A DNA stretch of 64,000 bases from Thermobifida fusca NBRC 14071 = JCM 3263 (GCF_001592045.1 NZ_BCWB01000037.1:1-64000); one strand, 5' to 3'. Shown: positions 1 through 9,539, counted from the stretch's first letter. Notes: a model not told the origin generated them from the sequence alone. Made by a program: numbers and translations.

Positions 1-669
1 CGCGTCCAGGTTGGTGGACCCGCATCCCTCGTTGATGTTGAACCCGTCGGGCTTGTCGCCGATCGCGATCACGTCGGCGCCGGCACGGCGCAGCGCCTCC
101 GGGGCGATCCCCGCTGCCGCACCGTTGGCGCAGTCCACAACGACTTTCAACCCGTCCAAGCGGTTGGGCAGGGAGTTCACCAGGTGGGTGATGTAGCGTT
201 CCACGCTGTCCGTATCGTCGGTGACCCGGCCGACGTCCCGGCCGGTTGCCCCCGCCACGGCACGGCCCAGCCGCCGTTCGATCTCGTCTTCCACCTCGTC
301 TGACAGTTTGTGGCCGCCGCGGGCGAAGAATTTGATGCCGTTGTCCGGAGCCGGATTGTGACTGGCGGAGAGCATCACCCCGAAGTCCGCGTCCAGTTCG
401 CCTGTCAGAAAAGCCACGGCAGGCGTGGGCAGCACACCGAGGCGGATGACGTCCACCCCGGCGCTGGCGAGTCCCGCTACTACGGCCGCTTCCAGGAACT
501 CGCCTGAGGCACGCGGATCACGGCCGACCACGGCGCGGGGCCGCTTTCCGGGAATGCCTCGCTCTGGGAGGACTTCAGCCGCCGCAATGGCGAGCTCCAG
601 GGTTAGTCCAGCAGTGAGATCGCGGCCCGCAAGCCCGCGGACTCCGTCGGTGCCAAACAGCCGTGTCAC
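1..669 (-). CDS. glmM: Phosphoglucosamine mutase, N-terminal part (runs off the left edge)
   Basis: Interconverts glucosamine-6-phosphate and glucosamine-1-phosphate, the step before GlmU in making UDP-GlcNAc for peptidoglycan. The first 223 codons are present and the frame stays open to base 1. The protein begins [12 protein letters not shown], the usual family start, from a GTG at 669. The active-site motif [11 protein letters not shown] is present, with the phosphorylated serine at residue 103. It lies downstream of rplM-rpsI on the same strand, the common actinobacterial order, and a strong hairpin (771-818) separates them. The C-terminal domains are outside the window, so integrity of the whole gene cannot be judged. 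Confidence 0.95.
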   Translation of the reverse strand, partial: MTRLFGTDGVRGLAGRDLTAGLTLELAIAAAEVLPERGIPGKRPRAVVGRDPRASGEFLEAAVVAGLASAGVDVIRLGVLPTPAVAFLTGELDADFGVMLSASHNPAPDNGIKFFARGGHKLSDEVEDEIERRLGRAVAGATGRDVGRVTDDTDSVERYITHLVNSLPNRLDGLKVVVDCANGAAAGIAPEALRRAGADVIAIGDKPDGFNINEGCGSTNLDA

Positions 670-770
670 GAACCAATCGCTCCGTTTCGTCCAGATGATG
701 GCGCTGGTCGCCGCTACGGACACCAGTATGTGGCGGCGAGAGCGCACCAATGCCGATAGAAACGACTATG

Positions 771-818
771 GCCCGCACTGACCACTCGTTTTTGAGACAA
801 CGAGTCATCAGTGCGGGC
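771..818 (-). terminator. Hairpin terminator after rpsI
   Basis: The arms GCCCGCACTGA and TCAGTGCGGGC pair over 11 bp. After a 2x2 mismatch, ACTCGTT pairs with AACGAGT over 7 bp around an 8-nt loop. There is no clear U-run on the minus side. It sits between the rpsI stop and the glmM start. Confidence 0.75.
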
Positions 819-893
819 CTAGGACCTGTTCCCCGTGGGACACGTCCAATCGTGACCACGTTGTAATAACGTGGTCGCCAAGTCGGAAAAGAA

Positions 894-1403
894 CTACCGC
901 TTGGAGTACTGGGGCGCCTTGCGGGCCTTCTTAAGACCGGCCTTCTTCCGCTCGACCTTCCGGGCGTCCCGAGTGAGGAAGCCGGCCTTCTTCAGCGGCG
1001 GACGGTTGTGCTCGGGATCCATGGCGGCAAGTGCGCGGGCGAGGCCGTGACGGAGCGCACCGGCCTGGCCGCTGGTGCCACCGCCGTTCAGGCGTGCGAA
1101 GACGTCGTAGGCGCCCTCAAAACCCAGAGTGGCCAAGGGCTCCTTGATGAGCTGCTGGTGCACCTTGTTCGGGAAGTACTCCTCAAGCGACTTGCCGTTG
1201 ATCTTCCACTCACCGGTGCCCGGGACGACACGGACGCGCGCGACAGCGGTCTTCCGGCGGCCCGTTCCCAGAGAGGGGCCGACCGCCGTCGGGATGTATG
1301 TCTCGCCGACCGTCTCGGGAGTCTCGGTGGTGTACTCGGCCGGGTACTCTTCGGAGTTCTCGTCGTATTCCTGAACGTCTTCGATGCCGGTGGGCTCGAC
1401 CAC
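894..1403 (-). CDS. rpsI: 30S ribosomal protein S9
   Basis: S9 is a primary component of the 30S head whose C-terminal tail reaches the P-site tRNA. The core begins with [14 protein letters not shown] near residue 47 and the protein ends in the canonical basic tail PQYSKR. The chosen GTG start has GAGGAG five bases upstream. At 169 residues it is longer than the roughly 130 of many bacterial S9 proteins because of an acidic N-terminal extension of about 45 residues rich in Glu, Tyr and Thr. It follows rplM by 33 bases, forming the usual rplM-rpsI pair. Confidence 0.97.
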   Translation of the reverse strand: MVEPTGIEDVQEYDENSEEYPAEYTTETPETVGETYIPTAVGPSLGTGRRKTAVARVRVVPGTGEWKINGKSLEEYFPNKVHQQLIKEPLATLGFEGAYDVFARLNGGGTSGQAGALRHGLARALAAMDPEHNRPPLKKAGFLTRDARKVERKKAGLKKARKAPQYSKR

Positions 1404-1436
1404 GGTTCTCCTCGTACTTCCTTAGTCTCGCGACGC

Positions 1437-1886
1437 CTACGCGGGCTGCTTGATCTTGGTGATCTCGTACGGCACCGGCTTCTGGGCCTGGTGCGGGTGC
1501 TCCGGCCCGGCGTACACCTTGAGCTTCTTCGCCATCCGACGGCCGAGAGAGTTCTTCGGCAACATGCCCTTGACCGCCTTCTCTACAGCGCGTGCCGGGT
1601 TCTTCGCCATCAGTTCGCTGTAGGGAATGGAACGCAGGCCGCCGGGGTAGCCGGAGTGACGGTAGGCCCGCTTCTGCTCCAGCTTCTTACCGGTCAGCAC
1701 CACCTTGTCGGCGTTCACGACGATCACGTAGTCACCGGTGTCGACGTGGGGCGCGTAGTACGGCTTGTGCTTGCCGCGCAACAGCGTGGCAACGCGACTA
1801 GCCAGCCTGCCGAGCACGACATCGGAGGCGTCGATGACGTGCCACTGACGCTGAATATCGCTGGGCTTGGGGCTGAATGTGCGCAC
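1437..1886 (-). CDS. rplM: 50S ribosomal protein L13
   Basis: L13 is an early-assembly protein of the 50S subunit that binds 23S rRNA. The 149-residue product starts [20 protein letters not shown] and contains the conserved [11 protein letters not shown] and [11 protein letters not shown] segments, with the expected family length. It is the first gene of rplM-rpsI and is preceded by a leader of about 190 bases from the promoter at 2077-2105. Start and end are unambiguous. Confidence 0.97.
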   Translation of the reverse strand: MRTFSPKPSDIQRQWHVIDASDVVLGRLASRVATLLRGKHKPYYAPHVDTGDYVIVVNADKVVLTGKKLEQKRAYRHSGYPGGLRSIPYSELMAKNPARAVEKAVKGMLPKNSLGRRMAKKLKVYAGPEHPHQAQKPVPYEITKIKQPA

Positions 1887-2373
1887 GATCGTATTGCCTT
1901 CTCAGTCGGCGGTGTCCGTCTCTGTGCGAGACGGCAAACTCGTACTTACTGGACCGAACAGTCTCCGGGTGTCCCGGAACTCTTCGATAGATTTGAGTGC
2001 GCAGACGGTGATGCGTGATCGGCGCCCAACGAGGTCTGGTGGGTACCCACGGCAACTCAACGCACAACGACAGAGAATCGTAACCCGCACGCAGGCCACG
2101 GTCAAAATCCCCATGGCTCTCGTGGCATGCCATGGGGCGACCAGGCTCGCGCACGATGCGCGATTACTCCACTCTCATTATGCCTTGACCGTCGAGTGCT
2201 TGCGCACTGTCACCGGTCCCGACCCGCCGGGTCGATCACACCACCACGCGCGTCAATTCGAGGTCAGGTGCTCTGCCCCAGGGGAACCGGACGGTGGAAC
2301 GGTCCACTGCGGAAAGCACTGACTAGGATGGTGCCGGCAGTGTCGCCACCGCCTTATCACATGAGGATAGCGT
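1887..2373. other. Intergenic region between rplM and the divergent membrane-protein gene
   Basis: This 487-bp stretch holds no convincing gene. It contains the rplM promoter (2077-2105, minus strand). At its right edge, GAGGA at 2363-2367 is the ribosome-binding site of the plus-strand gene starting at 2374. No plus-strand promoter was resolved. Confidence 0.7.
2077..2105 (-). promoter_or_regulatory. Promoter of rplM-rpsI
   Basis: On the minus strand a TTGACC -35 (2105-2100) and a TACGAT -10 (2082-2077) are separated by exactly 17 bp. This fits a housekeeping sigma-70-family promoter and predicts a leader of roughly 185 bases. Confidence 0.65.
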
Positions 2374-4539
2374 GTGAGCGGGGAAACCCCGCACCGCTCT
2401 CCTCGTTTCTTCTGTTCTGCCCCTGGCGGTGTGTCCGCTCGAACGTGCGACGCTCCGACAGGACTGTTCGCCCCCCTGGTCCGGTTCGCGGCTTCGCGAC
2501 CGATTCTGAACAGGCGAGAATACGGAATTCGTGACGAAGCACGCGGCGGGGTTCAGCCGTTCGCGGCTCCACTCCCCGCCCCAGGACAGCATCCGGAGTC
2601 TCCCATCGCACCGCAACCGAACGAGCCAGCCGACGGACCAACTCCTCTCGGACCGTCGTTCCCTCCCCCGCCCGCCGACCCTCATCAGGGCGCGGACGAG
2701 ACCGCGCAGGCTCCGCGGTCTGCTTCTTCCCTTCCATCATCCCCATCCAGCCAAGGCCATGACCTTCTCGGGTTGGAATCGCAATCCCCGTTAGGACCTA
2801 TGCCATCCACAGCTCGTCCACCCCAGCCATCTCCTGGACAGCCTGGACCTTCCGGCCCGCAGCCCGCTCCGGGCCACGCGTCGACGGGGCCGCAGCCTGC
2901 CCAAGGACAGCCCGTGCCTGCGGGCCCGCACCCCGGTCAGGGGCAGCCCGCGCTTACCGGCCCGCAGCCTGCACAGGGCCAGCCCGGTCCTACGCAAGGC
3001 CAGCCGATGACGGGGCCTCAACCACCCCAAGGACAGCCCGGCCCCGGACAACCCCCCGGCCCACCACCCCGCCAGGCCCCACCCGCCGGACCACCCCTTC
3101 CCCCAGCCGGGGCCGCCCCCTCCGGACCCCAGCAAGGCCCCGCCGCATGGAATGCCCCCAGCGGCGCCCAACCACGCCTTCCTGCACCAGCCCAGGGCGG
3201 TTCCTCCGCCCCGCCGCCACAGCCTTCCCCGGCGCCGCCGGTGCCCGGCCCTGGCCACCCGGTACCGCCGGGGCCGCAGCCTGCACAGGGCCAGCCCGGT
3301 CCTGCGCAAGGCCAGCCGATGACGGGGCCTCAACCACCCCAAGGACAGCCCGGCCCCGGGCAACCCCCCGCCCCACCACCCCGCCAGGCCCCACCCGCCG
3401 GACCACCACCAGCCGCCCCACCCCTTCCCCCAGCCGGGGCCGCCCCCTCCGGACCCCAGCAAGGCCCCGCCGCATGGAATGCCCCCAGCGGCGCCCAGCC
3501 GCCTCTTGCGCCTCCGGCGGGACAGGCTGCGGCATCACCGCCGCCCACGGCGCCCTTCCCCCCGCAGCAGCCCACGGAGCAGCCGCTCCAGGGGACCGTG
3601 CTGCCCCCAGGGGGGAAGGCACCCGGGGCCGAGGACGCTACCCAGGTCGTTCCTCCGGTCGCTGACGACGCCACCCAGGTGGTGCCCCCGGTGGACGCGG
3701 CAGCCACGCAGGCGATGCCGCCCGCAGGAGCCGCGCCCTCGGCTGGGCGGGACGACATCTTCGGCGGTCGGCCCATGTTCCGGGACGAGGTCGCCGCATC
3801 GGAGCCGGCGGCCAGCACCGCGGAAATGGACCTGTCCGAGTACGACGACTACGTGGACAGCCAGCGCCGCCGCTTCCCGGCGCGTCCGCTCCTCATCGGC
3901 GCTGGATTCGTCGCTCTCCTCCTCGTTGCCGGAGGAGGCGCGTTCCTGCTCGCTTCAGGAGGAGGCGGCTCCGAGTCCGCCGCCCCTTCGCCGGAAGGCG
4001 GCTACGACGTCTCGCTCGTCTCCGACGAATCCACCGATCCGGAACCGCTCAAAGCCGGGGAGCTCTTCGCGGAAGAGACCGTCGACATCGACGGGGAAAC
4101 CTTCAGCCTCCTGCTCACCGACGACACCGACCGGTGCGACACCACCGCGCACGGCGACTACGCCGCGGTGCTCACCGAGCACGACTGCCGCCAAGTGGTA
4201 CGGGCCACCTACGCGAACGAGGACGGCACCCGCGCTGTCACCGTCGGGGTGGCCGCGATGGCCAACTCCGACGGCGCGCAGGCAGCAGCCGAAGCACAAG
4301 ACCCCGCAAACACCCTGTGGTTCGCTGGACTAGCCGGCCAGGAAGGCAGCGGGGCCGAGCGGATGGACATCGCCGGCGGCCACGTGGCCAGCGCGGTGTG
4401 GGGCCGCTACGTGGTCTTCTCCCTCGCTGCCAACGCAGACGGCCGAACCCCGGAAAACGAAGACCCGGAGCTGGAGAAGATCAGCGCCCACTTCATTGAC
4501 CTGGCTCTCGCCCCCTTGGGCGAGCGGGCCGTGCAGTAG
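2374..4539 (+). CDS. Proline/glutamine-rich single-pass membrane protein, function unknown
   Basis: This 721-residue protein has three parts. Residues about 60-450 are low-complexity Pro/Gly/Gln/Ala sequence with a long internal duplication. One transmembrane helix lies at about 504-526 (LLIGAGFVALLLVAGGGAF). A C-terminal domain of about 190 residues is predicted to be outside the cell. Just before the helix are three copies of an ATQVVPP-like motif. The GTG start has GAGGA six bases upstream. It is the only plus-strand gene in the left 40 kb, between rplM (divergent) and truA (convergent). No enzymatic motif was recognised; a cell-envelope role is inference only. The first 50 residues are atypical, so a later start is possible. 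Confidence 0.7.
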   Translation: MSGETPHRSPRFFCSAPGGVSARTCDAPTGLFAPLVRFAASRPILNRREYGIRDEARGGVQPFAAPLPAPGQHPESPIAPQPNEPADGPTPLGPSFPPPPADPHQGADETAQAPRSASSLPSSPSSQGHDLLGLESQSPLGPMPSTARPPQPSPGQPGPSGPQPAPGHASTGPQPAQGQPVPAGPHPGQGQPALTGPQPAQGQPGPTQGQPMTGPQPPQGQPGPGQPPGPPPRQAPPAGPPLPPAGAAPSGPQQGPAAWNAPSGAQPRLPAPAQGGSSAPPPQPSPAPPVPGPGHPVPPGPQPAQGQPGPAQGQPMTGPQPPQGQPGPGQPPAPPPRQAPPAGPPPAAPPLPPAGAAPSGPQQGPAAWNAPSGAQPPLAPPAGQAAASPPPTAPFPPQQPTEQPLQGTVLPPGGKAPGAEDATQVVPPVADDATQVVPPVDAAATQAMPPAGAAPSAGRDDIFGGRPMFRDEVAASEPAASTAEMDLSEYDDYVDSQRRRFPARPLLIGAGFVALLLVAGGGAFLLASGGGGSESAAPSPEGGYDVSLVSDESTDPEPLKAGELFAEETVDIDGETFSLLLTDDTDRCDTTAHGDYAAVLTEHDCRQVVRATYANEDGTRAVTVGVAAMANSDGAQAAAEAQDPANTLWFAGLAGQEGSGAERMDIAGGHVASAVWGRYVVFSLAANADGRTPENEDPELEKISAHFIDLALAPLGERAVQ
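2962..3497 (+). repeat. Tandem duplication inside the proline-rich gene
   Basis: Bases 2962-3170 recur at 3274-3497 almost unchanged, separated by about 100 bases. The second copy carries a 15-base (five-codon) insertion and a few substitutions. Both copies encode the same block of about 70 residues, including GQPMTGPQPPQGQPGPGQPP. Near-identity at the DNA level suggests recent duplication or continuing gene conversion. Confidence 0.85.
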
Positions 4540-4593
4540 GCCCTGCAACCACCCTGCCGGGGGTGCCGCGGCCGTGGCACCCCCGGGCCGCGG

Positions 4594-5430
4594 CTACTCT
4601 GCGGCCCGCTCCAAGACCCGGAACCTGCGGGTCGCCGCGGCCCGTGCGGCCAGCTCCTCATCCGCCGGGTAGCGCACCTCCTCCAACGTGAGGCCGTGCG
4701 GCGGCACCACGTGCACCGCCGAATCGCGTACCCCGGCCCGGAGCACTTGAGCAGGCCACTCCGGGGGACGACGGCCGTCCCCCACCGCGAGCAGCGCCCC
4801 CACTAGGGCGCGCACCATGTTGTGGCAGAACGCGTCCGCTTGCACCGTGGCCGCGTACACGTGCTCGCTCTCCCGCCGCCACTCCAAACGCTGGAGCTCC
4901 CGGACCGTGGACGCTCCCTCCCGTTTCCGGCAGTAGGCGGCGAAGTCGTGTTCGCCCAGCAGGGCGGCCGCAGCCTCGTTCATCCGGTCGACGTCCAAGG
5001 GGCGGCGGTGCCACAAGACTTCGTGGCGGCGCAGCGGATCCACCCCGCCCGGGGCATCGCTCACCCGGTAAACGTAGCGGCGGAACAGCGCGGAAAACCG
5101 GGCGTCGAACCCCGGGGGTGCCGGGGCTACCGCGGTCACCCGGACGTCAAGAGGCAGCACCCCGGCCAGGCGGCGCAGCAGCCGCTCCCCCTCGGCCTCC
5201 CACACGGACGCGGGCACGTCCACGTGGGCCACCTGGCCGCGGGCGTGCACTCCCGCATCCGTGCGGCCCGCCACGGTCAACTGGGGGGTGGGGATCCGCA
5301 GCACCCGGGCCAGTGCTGCCTGGAGCTCCCCTTGGACGGTGCGCCTTCCCGGCTGCTCCGCCCACCCGGAGAAGTCCGTGCCGTCATAGGAAATGTCTAA
5401 CCTCAGCCGGGTCAGAGTCTCGTCCGTCAC
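4594..5430 (-). CDS. truA: tRNA pseudouridine(38-40) synthase TruA
   Basis: Converts uridines 38-40 of the tRNA anticodon arm to pseudouridine. The fold is recognisable from [18 protein letters not shown] near the N-terminus, the catalytic-Asp motif [17 protein letters not shown], and the later [17 protein letters not shown]. The GTG at 5430 is preferred: AGGA lies just upstream, and the longer frame to 5484 would run through the terminator hairpin of rplQ. The product is 278 residues, near family length. It follows rplQ, as in many actinobacteria. Confidence 0.93.
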   Translation of the reverse strand: MTDETLTRLRLDISYDGTDFSGWAEQPGRRTVQGELQAALARVLRIPTPQLTVAGRTDAGVHARGQVAHVDVPASVWEAEGERLLRRLAGVLPLDVRVTAVAPAPPGFDARFSALFRRYVYRVSDAPGGVDPLRRHEVLWHRRPLDVDRMNEAAAALLGEHDFAAYCRKREGASTVRELQRLEWRRESEHVYAATVQADAFCHNMVRALVGALLAVGDGRRPPEWPAQVLRAGVRDSAVHVVPPHGLTLEEVRYPADEELAARAAATRRFRVLERAAE

Positions 5431-5453
5431 TGTTCCTGTCTCCGTCCACGACA

Positions 5454-5485
5454 AATGCCCGGCCCCCTGACGGGAACCGGGCATT
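5454..5485 (-). terminator. Terminator after rplQ
   Basis: AATGCCCGG (5454-5462) pairs with CCGGGCATT (5477-5485) in a 9-bp GC-rich stem 32 bases past the rplQ stop. It marks the end of the alpha operon and argues against the longer truA start. Confidence 0.7.
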
Positions 5486-5516
5486 CACACCATCACACGA
5501 GTGAAGGCTGGGGAGG

Positions 5517-6035
5517 TTACTTCTCCTCCGCTTCCCCTTCAGCCTGAGAAGCGTCGGCGGCCTCCGCGGTCTGCACCGAGGTGGCGCCCTCCGCGGGCTG
5601 CTTGCCGGCCTCAGCGGCGGGTTCCTGGCTCGCCGCTTCCTCGGTCTGCGCCCGCTTGCTGCCCGTCGCCGGCTTGTTCAGGGCTTCCACCAGCTCGATC
5701 ACGGCCATCGGCGCGTTGTCGCCCTTGCGGTTGCCGATCTTGGTGATCCGCGTGTACCCGCCGTTGCGGTTCTCGTAGCGCGGGCCGATCTCGGTGAACA
5801 GCTCGTGCACAACCGCCTTGTCCCGGATCTTGGTCAGGACCTGGCGGCGAGCGTGCAGGTCACCGCGCTTCCCCAGCGTGATCAGCTTCTCCGCGTAGGG
5901 GCGCAGACGCTTGGCCTTGGCCTCCGTGGTCTTGATGCGACCGTGCCGGAACAGGGCGGTCGCCAGGTTCGCCAGCATGAGCCGCTCGTGTGCCGGGCCT
6001 CCGCCCAGCCGAGGCCCTTTCGTTGGCGTAGGCAT
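5517..6035 (-). CDS. rplQ: 50S ribosomal protein L17
   Basis: L17 lies near the peptide exit tunnel of the 50S subunit. The core, starting [19 protein letters not shown], with [20 protein letters not shown] and RNGGYTRI, covers about residues 1-118. It is followed by a tail of about 55 residues rich in Ala, Glu and Gln that makes the protein 172 residues long. Such acidic tails occur in actinobacterial L17 and no function is assigned. It lies 65 bases downstream of rpoA, the standard pairing. Confidence 0.96.
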   Translation of the reverse strand: MPTPTKGPRLGGGPAHERLMLANLATALFRHGRIKTTEAKAKRLRPYAEKLITLGKRGDLHARRQVLTKIRDKAVVHELFTEIGPRYENRNGGYTRITKIGNRKGDNAPMAVIELVEALNKPATGSKRAQTEEAASQEPAAEAGKQPAEGATSVQTAEAADASQAEGEAEEK

Positions 6036-6100
6036 GGTGTTCTCCTTTGATGCGGCCGCCCCAGTCCTGAGCTGGACCGGACCAGCCGGGGGTCTGTGGT

Positions 6101-7117
6101 CTAGTACTGCTCAGTCTCGACGTAGGACTGGTCGTGGTCGGAACCGTACGAACCGGCCGCGCTCCCCGGGTCGAACCCGCCCTGGGCGTCCTTCAGCGCG
6201 AGCCCCATGTCGCTCAGCTTCTGCTTGACTTCCTCTATTGACTTCGCACCGAAGTTCCGGATGTCCAGCAGGTCCTGCTCGGTGCGAGCGACGAGCTCGC
6301 CGACCGTGTGGATACCCTCGCGCTTGAGGCAGTTGTAGGAGCGGACCGTGAGGTTGAGGTCCTCGATCGGCAGTGCCAGATCCGCGGCCAGCGCAGCGTC
6401 CGTGGGAGAGGGACCCATGTCGATGCCTTCGGCGTCGACGTTGAGCTCCCGCGCCAACCCGAACAGCTCCACCAGGGTCTTGCCCGCGCTGGCCACCGCG
6501 TCGCGAGGCCGGATGGCCGGCTTGGTCCAGACGTCCAGGATGAGGCGGTCGAAGTCGGTGCGCTGCTCGACACGGGTCGCCTCGACCTTGTAGGTGACCC
6601 GCATGACGGGAGAGTAGATGGAGTCAATCGGAATCCGGCCGATCTCCTGCCCCGGCTGCTTGTTCTGGGCGGCGGAGACGTAGCCACGGCCCCGTTCGAC
6701 CGTCATCTCCATCTCCAGCTTGCCCTTGCTGTTCAGGGTCGCGATGTGCATCTCCGGGTTGTGCACCTCGACCCCGGCAGGCGGAGCGATATCGGCGGCG
6801 GTGACCACTCCCGGTCCCTGCTTGCGCAGGTACATCAGTACCGGCTCGTCGTGCTCCGAGCTCACCACGAGACCCTTGAGGTTCAGGATGATCTCGGTAA
6901 CGTCCTCCTTGACGCCGGGCACGGTGGTGAACTCGTGCTCAACACCCTCGATGCGGATGCTGGTCACGGCAGCACCGGGAATCGACGACAGCAGGGTGCG
7001 GCGCAGCGAGTTCCCGATGGTGTAGCCGAAGCCCGGCTCCAGGGGTTCAAGGATGAACTTGGAGCGGAACTCGGAGATCGGCTCTTCGGTCAGGGTGGGA
7101 CGCTGAGCGATCAGCAT
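6101..7117 (-). CDS. rpoA: RNA polymerase alpha subunit
   Basis: The alpha subunit nucleates RNA polymerase assembly through its N-terminal domain and contacts upstream promoter DNA and activators through its C-terminal domain. The N-terminal domain shows [19 protein letters not shown], and the C-terminal domain shows [19 protein letters not shown] and [15 protein letters not shown]. The ATG at 7117 ([17 protein letters not shown]) is chosen because it matches the family start and has AGGAAG upstream; upstream codons to 7195 look non-coding. The product is 338 residues. It sits in rpsM-rpsK-rpoA-rplQ with no rpsD between rpsK and rpoA, the arrangement seen in streptomycetes. Confidence 0.98.
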
Positions 7118-7218
7118 GGTCCGTTTCTTCCTATCTCTCCCACGGCCGCCCGCTATATGACGGCCACTGGTCGGCCCCGCGGCCTGCGGGACCATTAACT
7201 AGCAACTGCCGGTCCGCC

Positions 7219-7245
7219 CCTCCGCCCGGTCTTACGCGGCGGAGG
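7219..7245 (-). terminator. Hairpin between rpsK and rpoA
   Basis: CCTCCGCC (7219-7226) pairs with GGCGGAGG (7238-7245) around an 11-nt loop, just past the rpsK stop. It could be a partial terminator or attenuator setting the ratio of ribosomal protein to polymerase subunit. Confidence 0.4.
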
Positions 7246-7263
7246 CGGCGTATGGAACGCGAA

Positions 7264-7668
7264 TCAGACCCGGCGCCGTTTCGGCGGACGGCAGCCGTTG
7301 TGCGGAACCGGGGTGACGTCCTGGATCGAGCCGACCTCGAGCCCGGTCGCCTGCAGCGAACGGATCGCGGTTTCCCGGCCCGAGCCCGGACCCTTGACGA
7401 AGACGTCGACCTTGCGCACCCCATGCTCCTGCGCGCGGCGTGCGGCGGCCTCGGCAGCCATCTGCGCGGCGAACGGAGTGGACTTCCGCGACCCCTTGAA
7501 CCCGACCTGTCCGGCACTGGCCCAGGAGATCACCGCGCCGGTCGGGTCGGTGATGCTCACAATCGTGTTGTTGAAGGTGCTCTTGATGTGCGCGTGCCCG
7601 TGGACGACGTTCTTCTTCTCTTTGCGGCGCACCTTGCGCCCGGCGCCCTGACGGCTCTTAGGCGGCAT
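7264..7668 (-). CDS. rpsK: 30S ribosomal protein S11
   Basis: S11 forms part of the 30S platform next to the E-site. The 134-residue product has the basic N-terminus [20 protein letters not shown], the conserved [15 protein letters not shown], and the C-terminal [18 protein letters not shown]. Length and ends match the family. It lies 64 bases downstream of rpsM on the same strand. Confidence 0.98.
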   Translation of the reverse strand: MPPKSRQGAGRKVRRKEKKNVVHGHAHIKSTFNNTIVSITDPTGAVISWASAGQVGFKGSRKSTPFAAQMAAEAAARRAQEHGVRKVDVFVKGPGSGRETAIRSLQATGLEVGSIQDVTPVPHNGCRPPKRRRV

Positions 7669-7732
7669 TCCCTACTCCCAAGATCATCGATCCGTTGCTG
7701 GCATCGGGCCCGAATGGCGGGGCCCGAACGGA

Positions 7733-8113
7733 CTACTTCCGACCGGCCTTCTTCTTTCCGGCCACGGTCTTCTTCTTGCCCTTGCGGGTCCGTGCGTTGG
7801 TCTGCGTGCGCTGGCCGCGGACCGGCAGGCCGCGGCGGTGCCGGATACCCTGGTAGCAGCCGATCTCGATCTTGCGCCGAATGTCGGCCGCAACCTCGCG
7901 GCGCAGGTCACCCTCGACCTTGTAGTTGGCGTCGATCCACTCGCGGAGCTTGACCAGCTCCTCTTCGGTCAACTGGTAGACGCGGGTGTCGGGGTTGACC
8001 CCGGTGTTGGCCAGAGTCTCGGCCGCGCGGCTCCGGCCGATGCCGTAGACGTATGTAAGAGCGACCTCCACCCTTTTGTCCCGGGGGAGGTCGACGCCGG
8101 CGATGCGCGCCAT
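7733..8113 (-). CDS. rpsM: 30S ribosomal protein S13
   Basis: S13 lies in the 30S head and forms bridges to the 50S subunit and to P-site tRNA. Translation from the ATG at 8113 gives 126 residues beginning [19 protein letters not shown], with YGIGRSRA and the highly basic C-terminal tail ([18 protein letters not shown]). Upstream codons in the same frame are not conserved-looking, so the ATG is the start. It follows rpmJ by 207 bases. Confidence 0.97.
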   Translation of the reverse strand: MARIAGVDLPRDKRVEVALTYVYGIGRSRAAETLANTGVNPDTRVYQLTEEELVKLREWIDANYKVEGDLRREVAADIRRKIEIGCYQGIRHRRGLPVRGQRTQTNARTRKGKKKTVAGKKKAGRK

Positions 8114-8320
8114 CGGGCGTACTCCTTCTATGTCGCGGAGGTCTTTCCCGTTCCCGTGCCCTCTCGCCGCCCAACGACGAGGCCCCGGCCTCCGACCGGG
8201 GGTGGTCCCGGGGCACAATGCTCCGCCGGGATAGGAACGGGATTCTTCACACTGCAATGCCGGCCGACACATGTCGTCACCGGCGAACTGATTCTCCTAT
8301 GTCAGAAAGCCAGGACTGGA

Positions 8321-8434
8321 TTAACCCTGGCGCTGCTTGTGCCGCGGGTCCTCGCAGATCACCCTGATCTTGCCGTGACGGCGGATCACTCGGCACTTCG
8401 CGCAGATTCTCTTAACGCTCGGCTTAACCTTCAT
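8321..8434 (-). CDS. rpmJ: 50S ribosomal protein L36
   Basis: A 37-residue protein starting [14 protein letters not shown], with the zinc-ligand pattern CxxC...C...H (C11, C14, C27, H32). It is therefore the zinc-binding (C+) form of L36, which stabilises 23S rRNA near the peptidyl transferase region. It lies 62 bases downstream of infA and upstream of rpsM, the classic infA-rpmJ-rpsM order. Starts and stops are ATG and TAA. Confidence 0.96.
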   Translation of the reverse strand: MKVKPSVKRICAKCRVIRRHGKIRVICEDPRHKQRQG

Positions 8435-8496
8435 CGTCACTCCGGGTTCTGGGTCCACCTGCGTCGACCGCGGAACGGTGGACGCGAGCGGAGAAG

Positions 8497-8718
8497 CTAC
8501 TTGTAGCGGTAAACGATGCGCCCGCGCGTGAGATCGTACGGGCTCAGCTCCACAACAACTCGGTCGTCGGGAAGAATACGGATGTAGTGCATCCGCATCT
8601 TTCCGCTGATGTGAGCCAGAACCTTATGCCCGTTGTCAAGCTCCACTCGGAACATAGCGTTGGGCAGGGACTCGATAACGGTGCCCTCAATCTCGATGGC
8701 GCCGTCTTTCTTAGCCAT
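8497..8718 (-). CDS. infA: Translation initiation factor IF-1
   Basis: IF-1 occupies the 30S A-site during initiation. The 73-residue S1/OB-fold protein starts [16 protein letters not shown] and contains [19 protein letters not shown], nearly identical to streptomycete IF-1. GGAGG lies directly upstream of the ATG. A GTG three codons earlier (8727) is less likely because it falls in that ribosome-binding site. The 259-bp gap before it probably holds the promoter; a TAAGAT at 8846-8841 is a possible -10, but its -35 is poor. Confidence 0.97.
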   Translation of the reverse strand: MAKKDGAIEIEGTVIESLPNAMFRVELDNGHKVLAHISGKMRMHYIRILPDDRVVVELSPYDLTRGRIVYRYK

Positions 8719-8977
8719 ATCCTCCACGCTTCTGGAATCGGCCCCGTGAACACGGGGGCTACGGGTGCGGATCTCTCCGAGTGTGGAATGATCCGGCGCC
8801 CGACCAGGAATTGACCACTGAAATGCAGGTCAACTGCACTATCTTACGTCACGCGGATCGAAGACGCTTCTGCAGGCAGCCTGACCCAACAACCCGAGTG
8901 TTGTGCTCTCTCAGTCTACCTGCTCCCGTGAACGTCTTTGTCAGGCCGCTCCGCGCCGCGGTATGCCTGCCGCCCCA

Positions 8978-9400
8978 CTACCCTCGGTGCGTCCGCTGAC
9001 CCCACACAGTGATGTACACCACGGCCACCGCCCACAGGCCGATCGCCGCGACATACCATACGAGGTCTGCACCGAAGGAGACGAAGGCGGTCAGCGCACC
9101 GCCGAAGAGCAGCGTGCTCGCCCCGCCCACCAGCCAGCGCCTGGCCGTACCCGCAGCAACCGGGGCCCGGGTGTGTCGGGTACTCGCCACCAGCCCAGGA
9201 AGATCAGCCAAGTCATAGCCGGGCAGGTCCTCGGTGAGCGCGGCCAGTTCGCCCCGGGTCCGCGCCTGGTACGCCTGCGCGATCCGCTCGGCGAGCTCCT
9301 CCTCGTCCAAGCGCCCCTGCGCGCAATGTTCCCGGAGGCGTTCGGCGACACGCTCCCGATCCGCGTCGGAAGCCCGGACATGGGGGTTGGACTCCGCCAC
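8978..9400 (-). CDS. DUF1707 domain membrane protein
   Basis: About 140 residues. The N-terminal half is a typical DUF1707 domain with RASDADRERVAERLREH, then LDEEELAERIAQAY and a GELAALTEDLP end (residues about 10-62). Two hydrophobic segments follow (about 90-130), suggesting a small membrane protein with a cytoplasmic N-terminal domain. DUF1707 is common in actinobacteria and its function is unknown. AGGAGG precedes two adjacent GTG codons; the second (9400) has the better spacing. It sits between map and infA. Confidence 0.85.
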   Translation of the reverse strand: MAESNPHVRASDADRERVAERLREHCAQGRLDEEELAERIAQAYQARTRGELAALTEDLPGYDLADLPGLVASTRHTRAPVAAGTARRWLVGGASTLLFGGALTAFVSFGADLVWYVAAIGLWAVAVVYITVWGQRTHRG

Positions 9401-9473
9401 CACACCTCCTCCGCCGCTCTGTCCTTTTCACGCTACGGTCCGGTGGCAAGGAGGAGCAAAGACCGCGGCTGAA

Positions 9474-9516
9474 AATTCGTGTGGGCCGCCTGGGAAGGAG
9501 GCGGCCCACACGAATT
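9474..9516 (-). terminator. Terminator after map
   Basis: A perfect 18-bp inverted repeat (9474-9491 with 9499-9516) around a GGGAAGG loop, 24 bases beyond the map stop. One arm contains GTGTGGGCCGCCT. It closes the long spc-secY-adk-map transcription unit. Confidence 0.85.
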
Positions 9517-9539
9517 CAGCACTGCTTCAGCACTGCGGT

